Origin: Varroa destructor
Taxonomy: Eukaryota > Arthropoda > Arachnida > Mesostigmata > Varroidae
Length of the DNA: 64,000 bases
Reading direction: 5' to 3'
Assembly: GCF_002443255.2 (NCBI RefSeq)
Contig: NW_019211457.1
Location: forward strand, 12,744,336 to 12,808,335
The notes under the pieces were generated by a model. That model saw only the letters and a list, made by a program, of their open reading frames with translations, was not told the DNA's origin and did no database searches. The position numbers and the translations under genes are program-made. This document shows positions 15,001 to 27,064 of the stretch, in pieces (the stretch's first letter is position 1; the number at the start of each line of letters is the position of its first letter).

Positions 15001-16401
15001 TGGCCTATTGGATCTTTTTTTCGGTCGGATGCATTTTAAATCGTTAAAGGTTTTCAAAACGAGAACTGGACAAAAGTGACTTTAGTATGAAATGAGTAAT
15101 AGTATAAATGACGACCGGTTTTTGCAGAAACTGACACTTATTCGTAAATTGATGTATATTTATTTGGCAATTGTTAGGCAGTAGAGTACAGAAATGTTCA
15201 GTTTTTCAATAACTCCAAATGAATAATAAGTGTTACTGTCTGATGCTTAGCCTATTTAGAACGTCATCTAGATGTTGCGTCGAACACATATAGCCTACAC
15301 ATAGATTATCATCACCATCAATTATCAATAAAAAAAAAGCTGCTTTTATGGGTTACCATGCCATTCGTGCGCCTGGCGGAGAAAGGCCAAAGACACATTC
15401 CAGCTGAACACCTAACGGGACAGGTCTTTGAAGCTACAAGTACACCGAAGGAATGATTTCAAGACTTGCCCATATGGAAGGGTAGCCGAAAGAGAAAAAA
15501 AGTCTCAACGATATTTCCGAAGGTAGAGGCATCGATAAGTTTGTAAGGAAGTCGTTGCACATCGTTGCAGAGAGGAAACGATCGAATGGAGCATGATATA
15601 CGGCAAGTCACGAGTACTAATTCTGTTACTTACGAATTGCTTACGCTTACGTAAGTGAGTTACGTGCTTAGTACAACAGAGAATTAATATTGCACGCTGA
15701 ACAGGTGATTTTTCTGACTCCTATCATATAACTGAATAGTGGTTTATTAGACCAAAGCGACCGCGGAGAAGCTAGGGCACGTTCAGTTTACCGCAACAAA
15801 ATCCTTAAGTGACCTGTAAAGACCGTTTAAAGGCTAGAAACATGGATTGGCTAGCTATCGGCACCGATTTAGTTTGTCTGACGATCATAACGTGTTCGCA
15901 ATGAAACACAATTGTAGTAGACGTAAGGGAATATCATCAGGACGGCAAGGCGATTGACTTACGAAAAGCATTAGGTATTAACTAGAATGATACACATTCC
16001 AGAGGTTTCTTCAAAATAGATATATTCTCGGTGCTAAAGTTTGAAGTTGCTATTTAAAAAGAAGCTTTATCAAGCCTTGATTGGCTTTAGAATTACATGT
16101 GAATATATTTGTAAAGTAAATAAAATCATGTATCGATCTTATCTATCTCTGCGCGAAATAGTTATCATCCTTTCAACAAAAAGTTCTATCTAATGGCAAA
16201 TTATTAAGGGTGTTGTAAGGAAACAAAATAGTTTAGAATGAGTTTTGCATATGTGACTTTTTAGTGAATTTTGATGAAGTTTTACATAATAAATGATGTA
16301 TAGGCGCACTTACTGTTTTGTTTAGGCTTGGCCTGCACATAGATGGCTTCAAAGGTGAGCGTCGCAACGAGAAGCCAAAGGAGGAACTTTCGGCGAAACA
16401 T
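4392..16401 (-). CDS. Secreted GH18 chitinase-like protein, catalytically dead, with large intradomain insertion (12 exons)
   Basis: Exons, in transcript order: 16401-16314, 12472-12354, 12191-12070, 11240-11186, 10829-10649, 10279-10088, 9831-9642, 8981-8825, 8681-8500, 8291-6773, 4874-4749, 4526-4392 (TGA). All 11 junctions are GT-AG and keep frame, giving about 1,021 residues. Residues 1-24 form a signal peptide (MFRRKFLLWLLVATLTF...), so the product is secreted. Residues 30-195 are Leu/Pro/Ser-rich, then basic/aromatic, with no family I know. GH18 begins at KRVCYYS (about 198). Further landmarks are KILLCVGG (strand 3), AGVDIDWR (331-338), LLTATV, DWINVRAFD, KLVLGVPLFGRSYHV, VPYAQIC, FQLIRDN, WIYFDD, and the closing GLGGIALFSLNEDDWEGNC. 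The catalytic DGxDxDWE motif has lost its first Asp and its Glu (Arg338), so a lectin-like or structural role is inferred. A TCAGT initiator-like site lies at 16493-16497 (complement). Weak donors (GTTTAA, GTTACT) follow exons 6 and 11. Confidence 0.93.
5349..5648 (+). CDS. Unassigned opposite-strand open frame inside the GH18-like gene's intron
   Basis: An open frame of about 99 codons runs from just after a TAA at 5346-5348 to TAA at 5646-5648. It has no ATG near its start, so it would have to be a terminal exon, a fragment of an older coding sequence, or chance. The predicted chain is acidic at the start (GDDDVFVDDG), then mixed helix (AQEIISGGDAHQRAIATF, IVLTFLNEIL). The base composition is more gene-like than that of the surrounding intron. 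I do not recognise the family. The sequence just upstream contains TATATAAA, which may be coincidence. Long chance frames occur elsewhere in this window, so confidence is low. Confidence 0.28.
   Translation, partial: DESVKAGDDDVFVDDGVTYSLTNKQRTDLHKSLTYLGTRNRLDCLGAYRPKAQEIISGGDAHQRAIATFLLRAALTYRDLKIVLTFLNEILSRTKSGMS
5972..6015. repeat. Perfect 44-bp A/T palindrome
   Basis: A (TA)n tract is flanked symmetrically by ATGCTTTA on the left and TAAAGCAT on the right. The whole element is its own reverse complement and can form a cruciform or hairpin. It lies in intron 10 of the GH18-like gene. Confidence 0.9.
6672..6693. repeat. (TA)n microsatellite
   Basis: Uninterrupted TA dinucleotides just downstream of the exon 10 donor of the GH18-like gene. 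A second (TA)n tract follows at about 6747-6760. Confidence 0.9.
6773..8291 (-). other. Giant exon 10 of the GH18-like gene carrying a ~400-residue insertion
   Basis: This 1,519-base exon encodes 506 residues without a stop. It begins with GH18 sequence (MAWTVRGIPHHKLVLG, then GRSYHV). It ends with LDNHGIVPYAQ, which matches the G-x-x-x-Y-x-x-C segment that normally follows GRSF by only a few dozen residues in chitinases. The roughly 400 residues between them are polar and rich in Asn, Lys, Thr, Ser and Arg, with almost no Cys, and look disordered. The donor is CAG|GTGAGT; the next exon begins IC and restores the GH18 fold. An insertion in the barrel after the beta-strand ending GRS is the simplest reading. 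Confidence 0.88.
11780..11799. repeat. (GAT)n microsatellite
   Basis: Tandem GAT trinucleotides in intron 3 of the GH18-like gene. Confidence 0.9.
12473..16313. other. Intron 1 of the GH18-like gene
   Basis: A 3.8 kb first intron separating the signal-peptide exon from the rest of the coding region. It is A/T-rich and includes a (TA)n tract near 13.16 kb and a duplicated AAATATATGAGTATAT motif at 13.13-13.17 kb. No coding exon or known repeat family was recognised. Long first introns often carry regulatory sequence, but nothing here shows that directly. Confidence 0.6.
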
Positions 16402-19344
16402 CCAAGCACCACAATAGTCCAGTAAGTTTTCCACAAATACAAATAAATTATTTGTGCACAATATCAAATCAAAGAGCAACTTCGGTCATCACACTGACAA
16501 ACTTCGAAATACGTGAACGATCCAATAGGTAGCTGACAAATATCGTAAATGTTCTGCAAAAAAAACTGTACAATCGCAAACTTATCAATAATTCTTAGAA
16601 GTCCCTTTTAGGACTGCTATAGAAAGACAGGACCGATAATCGCTGATAGCACGCGCGACTCCTCTGATAGATCCAATCTTAAGATTGACTGAGATGTTTT
16701 CGAATAGAAAGCGCACACCGGAGTCGTTTAGATCAACTGCGTTTGTAATCCACAGACACTCACTAGCCGACGAAAATTGTCATACGGCATAAAATGTTAC
16801 TGTTATTGATTCCACCGTCACCTGCTTCCATTTGCCAACGGCGCACTTTGATCGCCTGTGAGGGTTATTTTTGTGCGTGGCTGCTCATGAACGCTTATTC
16901 AATCCAACACAAGACGCCCGCTATTGGTACAGGTGGTTGGCATGCGGACACAACGGCGGTCGACGGACGTCGCGGGGCTTAAGACGCACAGCAATCCTTT
17001 GATTTCAGACAATCAGAATTCGACTGATTGATACCGTGGCAATGCGCGGTAAATGGGTTATGATTCAAGGGAGAGGGAAAATATGTTGCACGACAAACAT
17101 ATTGCCCCCTCCCAATTTATGCAACATTCCCATGCCAGGCACTAGCTGCAATCGTAGTATCAAGACTTAAACAGCAACAGCGTCAGTTACATAAAAGAAA
17201 GAAAAGTATAGACGAAGGAGAGCCGATTTTAAGCTCCTTAAAAGTTAAGTTTTAAACATGTAGTACTAAATTTTATATCATTAACATAACGTAACTGAAA
17301 TTCGTTTCTATTAGTTGCTAGTTTATTAACCTTCAATTTAACATTTATCTTAACTTATCTATTTTTTTATATTTTTCATATCTTTAGAACAAGCACTGAC
17401 GATAACATTATCGCGTGTCGCTTATTTTTTTTTCCACTTGAAACAAATACAGCTTAATATATTTTAAATTATTTCATATTTCGTAAGTTTAACTAAAAAA
17501 CGTAAAACCAAACCAGTACTCACAGGCTGTAGAATAATCAATAAAATATATTTATAATTTAGGATAATTTTTCCAACCGAATTGTCGGTTGTAATTTACT
17601 CAGTTGTTCCTTTCAGTAAATATACGCTAATATAGGTATGCTCTTATAGATAAAAATGTATATTTCCCTTGTTAGCTTCTCGGGTCCGGAACTACTTGAA
17701 TAAATAAATAAACCTAAGTGACGACTGCGAGGAACTTAAAAGGTGTCGTTGTACGTACCCAATTTCTATAATCATCGATAGGTGTTAACAGGCCGTTTCA
17801 TCTTCCATTTAATGCAGATAAAATAACTTTTTTTTTTTAAGTCCTTTTATAGACCTTTCAAATTTTTTAGGGTTTTCTGGCATGTTTGATCGACTCCATG
17901 GGAGACCTTAGCCAATCAGCGAAGCATTGTTGCTTAGTGAATGCACGACTACATGTTTGAAATGTCCATGTCAACGCAGGACTTCTCAGCCCACAAAAGT
18001 GGGTTAGCCTATAGTGCAATCGTATGGTTTTTCAATTTCATGTACATGCCAGCAAAAATTACAAGACCTCGTAGTCTGATTTTACTAATGCTTTCGACTG
18101 TCAGCAAACTCTTACCACTGGACAATTACTAGATATTTATACATTTTTCCTAAACACATAGGAAGTTGTCAACGAGAAATAAGCATATCTGGTGCTCATC
18201 ATTTTCACATGTTGAAACCACACAAGATCTGGATCTTTGCTGCCCCACCCTTGGTGCCATGATTCAGTTCTAAACGTTGGATTTTTCTGTTTATTCGAAA
18301 TATACGAATAATTTTGTATGGCGCGAGACATGCCGATATTTATGAGCGGTGGGGTAACGGAACGCGTTCTCTATAATCAATACGGCGGCATATTTTAGAC
18401 ACCATAGCGCACAGAACAACATAACTGAATCGAAATCTCAACCTTTTCATTAGGTTACATAGAAGTACGATATCTATCATAGACTGGGGTGCCTTTCTCA
18501 CAGACATTTCTCGCAGACCTGCTAGATAATGACCAGACAACATATGTCCACTTGCTTACAGTGTGTAAAACAGAACTCTACACATAAACTAGTTAGCGTA
18601 ATCGCCAAAAACAGAGACTCGAGCTATCGGTTACTTGTCGACAGTTTTCAATTGACGTTTAAATTTGGAACCTATTATATGTTCGGAAATTTTCCTTGTG
18701 GAATTTTACGGGCATTTCCGGAATGGACTATACCAAATCTCTCTCTTTCTCACTATTGCAGATACCCCAATCCCTCAACATACTAATACTCCAGACACTC
18801 CCCAAGGTAGGCCGCATCTTTTGATATCGGAAAAGGTACACGACAGAAACGGTATACAGCTTCATTTTATTGCATCAGCAATATTAACGGAAATTGTTTA
18901 TAGTTCCACATTCTAAGATAGGGTCTATCTCTTGTTCTAAACAGTGCAAAACCCAAAAGATTTATCGTGTTTATTGCTAAAGATCAATTTTATGTAAATA
19001 AAAGTTTGTGTTTGGTTTATTTCAAAAGACATATCCGATAAGATGGTTTTGAATTTTCACTTTAATGTAGATTTAGTTAAACACACGTGGAAATTCGTTC
19101 GCTTTCATTATTGGTCCATGATATATTATAGAAGCTTTTGCCAGCTGATACGGGTTTTAAGCTTTTTAATGTAAGTCTTGAAAAATATCACTTCATACCT
19201 CTGTATATAGTCCACAGGCCGTGTCAGAAGTGTAGTAGTAGTATCAGACAGTCCGAATTGACTGCTTGAGCTTTCGTTGTATTGCAGAAAAAAAATTTAG
19301 TTTGCATAGTACGTCGCATTAATAGAAGGCTTCTTATAAATCCC

Positions 19345-19370
19345 ATTATTATTATTATTATTATTATTTT
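19345..19370. repeat. (ATT)n microsatellite
   Basis: Tandem ATT trinucleotides followed by a T-run. Confidence 0.9.
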
Positions 19371-19774
19371 TTTGCCCAAACCGAATGCGCATTTGTTATA
19401 GTTAGCATTCTTAGTTGCTTATATATTATATAAACTTAGTTAGTTACTTATAGTTAGCATTCTAACAGGGTCGAGACTCGTCAAGTCGGTGATAACGTCC
19501 AAGATTAAAGGCATTATTTAATTTTCTTTATTTGTAAGTAGAGGAATAGTATAGCATGAATGGAATAGGTCACATATCGTGTATTCCAACCGCATATTTA
19601 TTTTTACTTAAATTGCGTCCCATTATCCTTCAATCAAACCACGGCAAATTGGTTTAATAGTACAGATCAGACATGTAGGTACGTTAGAACGACTATTTTA
19701 ACAGTGCTTTTTGTAGTACAATGTAGTCAAGCCTCTATATCTTACGCCCGGTATTGCCGGTACGCACTCCGTCA

Positions 19775-19840
19775 GACGGCTGGCTCCCAACACAGAACCA
19801 AGTGTGTCTATGCCCGGATTTGGGAGTCTAGACCACAACA
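19775..19840 (+). repeat. Tentative diverged third copy of the GGCTGGCT dispersed repeat
   Basis: The order CAGACGGCTGGCT, ACAGAACCAA, GTGTGTCTATG, GGGAGTCTAGACC parallels the copies at 25.9 and 33.2 kb, with gaps. Similarity is weaker than between those two, so this is tentative. Confidence 0.3.
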
Positions 19841-21270
19841 TGTCAAGATCAGCACGCAGATATGTTACTCACTGCGTTACCACAGTGACATAGTTATGCC
19901 CACTAAAACGGTTCCAAACAGATTCTTAGAGCAGTATTGAAAAAAGTAGTACCGAAAGCTTGTTACACCGGAGATAAAGTCAAGATGCAGCTCGAATATT
20001 GGATCTTTTTTTTCATTTGACTGACTCCAGCTTACGATATGGGTATTTGAAGTGGACATCGTTTTTACCATTGGTAAAGCAATGAGCAAGCAATCTAAGT
20101 TCTACGTCACCTCTAGATCGATAACACATGTTAATGGAGTCATTCATTACGTTGGTATGTCCTCTACAGTTTCAAGCTCTTAGGGATGCCTCACAAGCTT
20201 GCGGTCTACAGTACTTTGAGGAACTCTGAAGCATTTCGAATTCAAAATTTAAGAACGAGAAGTCTTCTATGCTATCTCCAATCACCGATGTTCCCCACTT
20301 GTGAGCGTAGTCTGTATTACGCGCACTGGATCCATTTGGTTCGCTTGCCGTATCACAAACAAAACGCAGACGCTAACACACCATATAAATGGTGCTTCCG
20401 TTAGTCGTGCTTGCAAATGGAAAAATCGGATAGATAATCTTCCTATCCATATATAACGATATAATGCTTCATCCCTCCTTCAAAGCGTCATTGTAGCTGT
20501 TATTATCATTCTATTAATTACTGCTTGGCCAGACAATCTAACGTTGATCCTATTGGCACGATTAAGTTATTTTTTTGTTCTTACTCTGATATTCTTGATC
20601 GTTTTTATTAACTGCAGACTTACATATATGAGACGAACCGGCCGGATCTATAGTGATTTTGTTTTGTCAGCGACGATCTTGCTACAGGAGCATTGACTGC
20701 GACTTCCGCAAATCGGGACTGTTCCTTGTCGGACCAAAGCGCCAATGCACTGATTGGGCTTGATATATACGACATGCCTCTCTGCTCAATTCATTGCGCA
20801 ATTTTTGCATGTTTTCTAACAGCTGATGGTAAGGTATTGAAAAATTATGCCGAGGGCAATGGGTAAAAGCTAGACATCACACAAATGCGCGGAACGTTTA
20901 TATCAACTTATTCGCGTGATATGGTAAGTAAGTAATGATGTTCAGTGCCAAGTAATCAAATGTTGACAGCTTTGTACGTGCTTAGCACACGTTAGAATAT
21001 TAGGTAGCCATATGGGGTACAGAGGGGACACAGCTACCATGGCGAGTTACTGATGACAGATGGAAAAAGCTTAACGAAAGCACCGTCTGGCTAGATCACT
21101 TGCCCAGACTGCATTTGTCTTCACGTTAATGAGTTGCTCCTGCTATAATCTAACACTAGATTTGCTACTTTTGAGTATCTCTGAGTAGCTTATGTTCATT
21201 CGTTTCTGGACCGTATTTGCCTGCACGCGGGTTTTCCGACTTGTCCTTTGAAAAATCGTTCTCGGCAAGG

Positions 21271-21293
21271 TACATACATACATACATACATAC
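21271..21293. repeat. (TACA)n microsatellite
   Basis: Tandem TACA tetranucleotides. Confidence 0.9.
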
Positions 21294-21638
21294 AGCCTTC
21301 TAAAGCAATATAGATTCGCATATCTAACATATCTCCCAAGGCTCAAGTTATATTTTCTTCCTACGAAAATACCATCCGTTACTGAATGGTTCATCTATTA
21401 TATATACCACAAGTCAGCTGTGTAGGTTTGTGCCAGGCGCTCAACAAGGCTTTGCAGTGAGGCAACTGTTAAATTTTGTTGACGCAGCTTTGTATCTTCA
21501 ACAGCGTATTATGCCTGCGGCTAATTCGCGTAACGCCAACCGATCTTGGACGCCACTTATCTCCAATTTAAATGTATTCCCGTTCGTTAAGGAGCAGTCT
21601 GCTTGATAGTTATTGTATTATATTAAATTATTATTAAT

Positions 21639-22067
21639 CTAGTCATAGCAATGGCAAGGAAATGAATCTGAGGAGTGGTACCACAGTTCGTTACAGGCAC
21701 ACGCGCCACAGCTGCAACGAGCGCCCGTCGGGCTATTCAGTCTTCCAGCGTCTTCTCGCGCGAGAATTTCATTAAAAACATCGCCGGACGGCCGACCCTG
21801 CAACTCGTGTTGTATAGAAATACCACCCCTTTTCTTTGCTGTCTGTAACCGGAACTCGAAAGAACACCGAATCATTTCTTCACGTTCACTACGTCTTTTG
21901 CGACGTTTTAGTTTTTTCACGCCCTGTTCTTGCGACTGGTCGCTACCATGATCTAAACAGATATTCGGTACTGCGATCTCCCGGCTTGTTGTTAATTTAT
22001 AGGTATCCTTCCTGCGGTGCACAAGGCACAAAAAAGTAGCAAATCGTTCTCTGCATGCCGGCAGCAC
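21639..22067 (-). CDS. Unassigned long open frame (142 codons), possible exon
   Basis: This is one of the longest single open frames outside the recognised genes, in a patch noticeably richer in GC and CpG than its surroundings. The first codon of the frame is GTG, and the first internal ATG gives MIRCSFEF, so if real it is either an internal exon or starts at that Met. The product has a strongly basic patch (KKLKRRKRRSEREE) resembling a nuclear-localisation signal, and a Cys-rich tail (CSCGACAC). A TCTCTGCA/TGCAGAGA inverted repeat overlaps its 5' edge. I know no family with this pattern. It could equally be a CpG-rich promoter island of a non-coding transcript. Confidence 0.3.
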   Translation of the reverse strand: MLPACRERFATFLCLVHRRKDTYKLTTSREIAVPNICLDHGSDQSQEQGVKKLKRRKRRSEREEMIRCSFEFRLQTAKKRGGISIQHELQGRPSGDVFNEILAREDAGRLNSPTGARCSCGACACNELWYHSSDSFPCHCYD

Positions 22068-22415
22068 GCGACGTGCAGAGAATCACTTCTAAATACCCAA
22101 AGCCCACATTTTTCAGTGGTTCGTTTTTCTAGATTATCTTTTTACATATATATACATCTTTTTGACCTGAGGAAACGGGCTATCCCTTTCAGCCCGTACA
22201 TGGGATGCTAGTTATTTTTTTCCATCTTTATGGCTGATCGTTTAATGAGCATTGACATTATTTCCTATTCACTATGAGCAATATTTGTTAACCCTGAACG
22301 AGACGAGTTCTTTTGCATTTATTACTAGTACATGGTAATTATGGTGCGCAAATTACTTTTGGAGTGATATTAATAAACGAATCCTGATTAAATATCTGCC
22401 TTTTTTTTTATACAG

Positions 22416-22656
22416 TTTTAAAAAATATACTGTGGAGACTTTGTACGTAGGCACTACGAAACAGTACAATGAAGACAACATACCCACGAAAAATCCGTTT
22501 TATGCTGAATCGATAAGCAACTTACCTACTGAGTTAAACGTAAACCAGGATTGGAACGCATTTTTTGCTAATTCTCTACGCCAATTTTGGAAAAAAATAT
22601 CGATGTTTTTTTTTTATTCGCTTGGTTTAACGAACGGCCTAATAATATTTGCATGA
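22416..22656 (+). CDS. Candidate terminal exon, unassigned protein
   Basis: A strong acceptor (a T-rich tract ending TATACAG at 22415) is followed by an open frame of 80 codons to TGA, entered with one base before the first full codon. The chain reads YVGTTKQYNEDN, then NPFYAESISNLPTELNV, then a hydrophobic end. There is no initiator Met near the start and I found no partner exon upstream. No family recognised. It may be chance. Confidence 0.25.
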
Positions 22657-25600
22657 TATTTAAATTGTTAGCCACAGTTTTGTCCTGAAAAAACGGAATA
22701 TCTATGGCGAAATAACGAAGTAACTTCAATAGGACAATGGATTAGCAACAACAGAGTGGCGGATTTATCACAATAGGACAAAAAAGAATGGTAACGATTT
22801 GACTAGAGCACGGTAACGACTTAGTAGAAACAGCGTAATATGATTACTAGACCATTTTCTTATATAAAGCTAAAAACCTTAGCATGACCTGAAACGGTTT
22901 AAATAGGTTAACTAGGATAGGTTAACGGAATTGTGCGATCGAATAGTAGGCCAACTATATTAAATTTAAGCCCGGTTTTATACAACGCAAATTTACCTCT
23001 CTAATGTAGTATAGAAAAAAAGTTGTTACTTTTTGTTGACATACAAATGTTGATGCAGGGCGATTTGAACTTCGAGCTGGGTTTTTGGGGGTGTGATAGA
23101 TATAGAACTCAATAAACGGAACACTTTTCCTCAATCGAGCTATGGATTGTCGATGTTCATGTTAAGCTTAAATGTGGGAATTCTTCTAGGAAAGTAATTC
23201 AGAACAGAGCACTCGGATAAATATATAATTGTGTAAGAAGTATTGCCGTATTGTAAAAGGAAGCCTATATGCTTGTGCTGTTTTTGCAATCGAAATGGCT
23301 TGGGTGAAACTTTTTCGCTGTAGCCTGCTTATCTGCATCGAGTTGGGACTTTGTTCTATCATTTACTTTTGTACCATACAAAGATCAACGACTCTAAAGA
23401 ATTACTGGAATAAGCTTCAGTTACGATGGGCAACCACGTAACCCTTTATCTGACCGACATATCTAATCCCTCTCGTTGCAGAACTTAAAGAGCACCGATA
23501 TTTTAATTAACGTATTCGTTGATACCGCAACAGTATCGACAAGAAAATAGTGATATATATTTTAAAATTTATCGGATATTTCCTATTCCTAGAGCTAATT
23601 TGACTTAAAGCTGGAGTTCTGGGTCGGTATATTTGGACGTTGCATTCTTTTCAAGTAGGCAATCTTCCGATTAGCTTAGGCGGATTAAAGGAAGTACCGG
23701 CTCCGTATTAGGAACAAAGGAAGATGTAATTTTATTGGGTGTTGCAGTTACACAATAAGGTAGATGCTAAACCGAATTTACATATAGACCTTGAATAAAA
23801 ACAATAAGTGCAATGTTACTAGATCAGTGCGCTTGTTTGACATAGCGAATTGTACTCATAATTATCGGTATAAAGCTGGCCAAGACAAGGCTTCGTCTCT
23901 AAGACGCTTTTGGATTTTTTTTAAACTTTGTACGTAAGAATACATTTCACTAAGATAGCCATTACCAATTTGAAATACCCGATGTCTTCACAGAGAAATA
24001 TCTACACTTTTTCATAACTATTTAATATGTCTTTTGGTTACTGGTCGCTATTTTGGATATCCAATGTAGTATCAATAGATACGCGAACTTTGATTCTTCT
24101 TTAAATTATATGGAAAATAGTACCCTGTAAAAGAGTGGAGCTTAGCTTTACGAGAGAGCACCGATTAATTAAAATTCTTCAACTTAACAACTGACTTGCA
24201 TTAGCGGAGAAAGCAGACCCTTCTACATAAATACATTTACTCTCAGTGCAGAAAATACGTTTCACACAATAGAACAATTGTCAAAGTGATATTTGTCGGG
24301 TCATTGCAGATTCATCTCCATGAGCTATGAAATGAATTTCGACGCCTTACGACCCCATTGGTTAAGTGCTTCGTCTACTAAGCTCTACCGGTTCTTTACG
24401 AACCGTATTCCGTATATAAGGTGTAATAGAGTAGGGTTCCGCAGGGTACAGGGCTAAGCAGGTAGTATCCGATCAATGGGTATGATGCATCACATAAAAG
24501 TGCATTTTTTCGTTACATGCATACAAATATATAAGCCATCTCAAGAAATGTATATACTGTTTAACTACTCATAGCTTTTAGGTCGTTCTTCATTTTCTGC
24601 ACGTATGACTGCAAACAATGAGTGGGCCGAGATTAACTTTTGAACCAAACAGACTTTAGCATGTTATTAGATGTGTAAAGAAATAGCAGAAGTAGGAAAA
24701 ATAGAATATCACAGAGAGCTTCAGGCAGTTCTGCCTAGCCGATTTCCAGTGAATCGAATAAAAGTTAAGTACGAAACGGGTGGAACCGTTTAGGATGTCC
24801 ATGGAGAACGTCCACAAAGACCGTGAACATCTAATCAGCTAAGAAAAATTGCGATAGATACTAATTACTAGTGTTGGAAACATATAGCACAATGTACCAA
24901 AATTTGCAAAGAAATCCAGTCATCGTGAGCTGGGAATCGGTAAACTCAGTGTCCGAAACTGTACTCGAATAACGTAACGGAGCAGGAAATACTGGTCAGA
25001 CACTTTCAAAATAATTATAAATAGTAAATCCTAGCTTGGATATAATTTGTGTTTACTGACAAACTCTTTATATCAAAACCTGTAAGAATTTCAGCTTGAA
25101 ACAATCGTGCGTCGTCGTTATGCATAGCTGAATACAGCCCCTTTAAAACGGCCACCACTAATAAAGCAAGTAATAAAATAGAAGTGCTCTTTAGGTTACG
25201 TAGGGTTGAATAAATGGGGCGCTCAGGGCATTTGTCATACTTTGCGTTTGTACCCACTGGTTGATCGGGGTACACGTTAAAAGGACAAGCGGCTTACATA
25301 CAGGAATACGACAGCCTACGCGATTTTATTCGTTGAGCGTATTTTGGTGTTTGTTCTTGAGGCCTTGATGGAGGAACTATGAAACCATTGAAACTAGTTT
25401 TCCGTCATGATTGAATAGGTTAAATGACCTTCAAGAAAACAAGAAGGAAGAAGAATTGCCTGCTGATGCAGCGCCGACTCAGGATTCTTGGTAAAGCAGC
25501 TCAAATTCTCGGTTTATTAGTTTTTTTGCCAATGAATAGCAGAGGGTGACGGGCGCACGTTTAATCGTCTACTGTGTACTATGAAAAAAAGCACAGTACA

Positions 25601-25877
25601 ATGGCACTGGTGTTCTTAGAACCTGTGAGATGACTAGTTATTTCGAACCATAGGGATCCTCCTTGCACATTACATCTTTGTGTATTTTAAGTGCATCCAA
25701 AAAATCAATTCTAAAATTTGTTGCTTTCCAGGCCTGGAACAGAGGCCTTGTTTGAGAAGATGTTTATAGTTCGCAGTCTGAATTGACTGCTTGGATTCAC
25801 TGGCTCTATATGTCGAGTTTTTAATGGTGATTCTTGGGTAACATATTTGCCTACTAAGTTTAGCGACACGTTATGAT

Positions 25878-25970
25878 CAAAGTTCGAACTCATAGGAAGT
25901 AGACAGATACACGGTTTGTCGTTTCGTGCTGACAGGAGCCAGCCAGCCAGCCAGCCGTTTGTCTGATCGA
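25878..25970 (-). repeat. Dispersed repeat copy (SINE-like), minus orientation
   Basis: Read on the minus strand, this has a GGCTGGCTGGCTGGCT run, then CACGAAACGAC, AAACCGTGTATCTGTCT and GAGTTCGAAC. The same blocks occur in the same order at 33170-33260 on the plus strand, with roughly 80% identity by eye. The terminal GTTCGAAC resembles an RNA polymerase III box B, so a tRNA-derived SINE is plausible. The plus-strand view shows only a (GCCA)n run. Confidence 0.6.
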
Positions 25971-27028
25971 ATGCCTAGCGACGATACCGAAACAGAGATT
26001 CACCGACTCAATTTTGGGTTGTTTGGCAAAGTGTCGGATAGAAGGCTCCATTCGCTTTGGGTCATACATTTTGTTTCCACATACAAAATATACACCTGTA
26101 GCATTTTAAATAATCTTATAGATTCCGCTCTGCACAGTTAAACAAAGGCAGGGACCGAAACAAGGCAAAATGAGAATGCTATGTTCTGACATGCGTATAA
26201 ATAGCGTTACTGGACCATATAAGTGCCTACTGCGATAGCAGGCCATATAATCGGTTTAACAACAGGACTGCTTTCTTGTGACATTATATATTGTATTTTA
26301 ACTAGATTAGAGTTTTAAAAGCTCAAGAAATCAAATGCCAGATGCTGCGCTTGACCTATCATCGGCCCTTCTCTGTACGGTAGCTACACGTGCGGGCGAC
26401 TATTAAACACGCTCGTATTAGATAGGTTTAGGTTGTTGTGAAGGTTCACGATGGCTCATTATCACACAGATAACGTCTACCTATTTTTAGTCTAACATTC
26501 GAACGCCAAAAGCTTCTGCGCTTACACAAATCTGATAATGCTGCCCAACTGCTAAACGTTTTCATATTTACATGCGTATTTTCTTTACACGGACTGCACC
26601 CATAGTGCCAGTATCAGACTTGATCCTTCATTTCATTTTTGTGGTCAACGGCGCGACAAAGAGTTGAATCGAAGTACATTCATAGAACTCTACGCGTTAA
26701 GTTGCAAGACCACTTTAAGTTTAAAAGTTTTTATTAAATCTAAGTGTTTTGTTGCTTCTTTGTTGATAATAAACGTTTATGTCAGAAATATATCCACGCT
26801 CCTGTTATTGCTTCTTATTGCTAATATTGCAAATTTCTTTACCATTATTTCATTTTACTTTTATCTATGATACAATTTACGGAAGTTTAGTCAACAAGCC
26901 TTGCAGTCTTAAAATCGCATTTGGGTTACCGCGTTGATTCATACTGATGTTAGCCCCTAAGTTCGCAGAGACCGACGGATACGAACGGCAACGTCTCTTG
27001 ACTTGCTTCAATACGGGAACTGCTAGAA

Positions 27029-27064
27029 ATAAAGAACCTAGCACCTCTCTACAAGGTTCTTTAT
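27029..27064. repeat. Inverted repeat, 11-bp arms
   Basis: ATAAAGAACCT (27029-27039) and AGGTTCTTTAT (27054-27064) are perfect reverse complements separated by 14 bases. It may be a hairpin or a small non-autonomous element fragment. Confidence 0.6.

Noticed and set aside
18665..18916. Plus-strand Pro/Thr-rich micro-exon (18765-18806) after a TTGCAG acceptor
   Set aside because: It is only about 42 bases between plausible splice sites, with no partner exons or motif.
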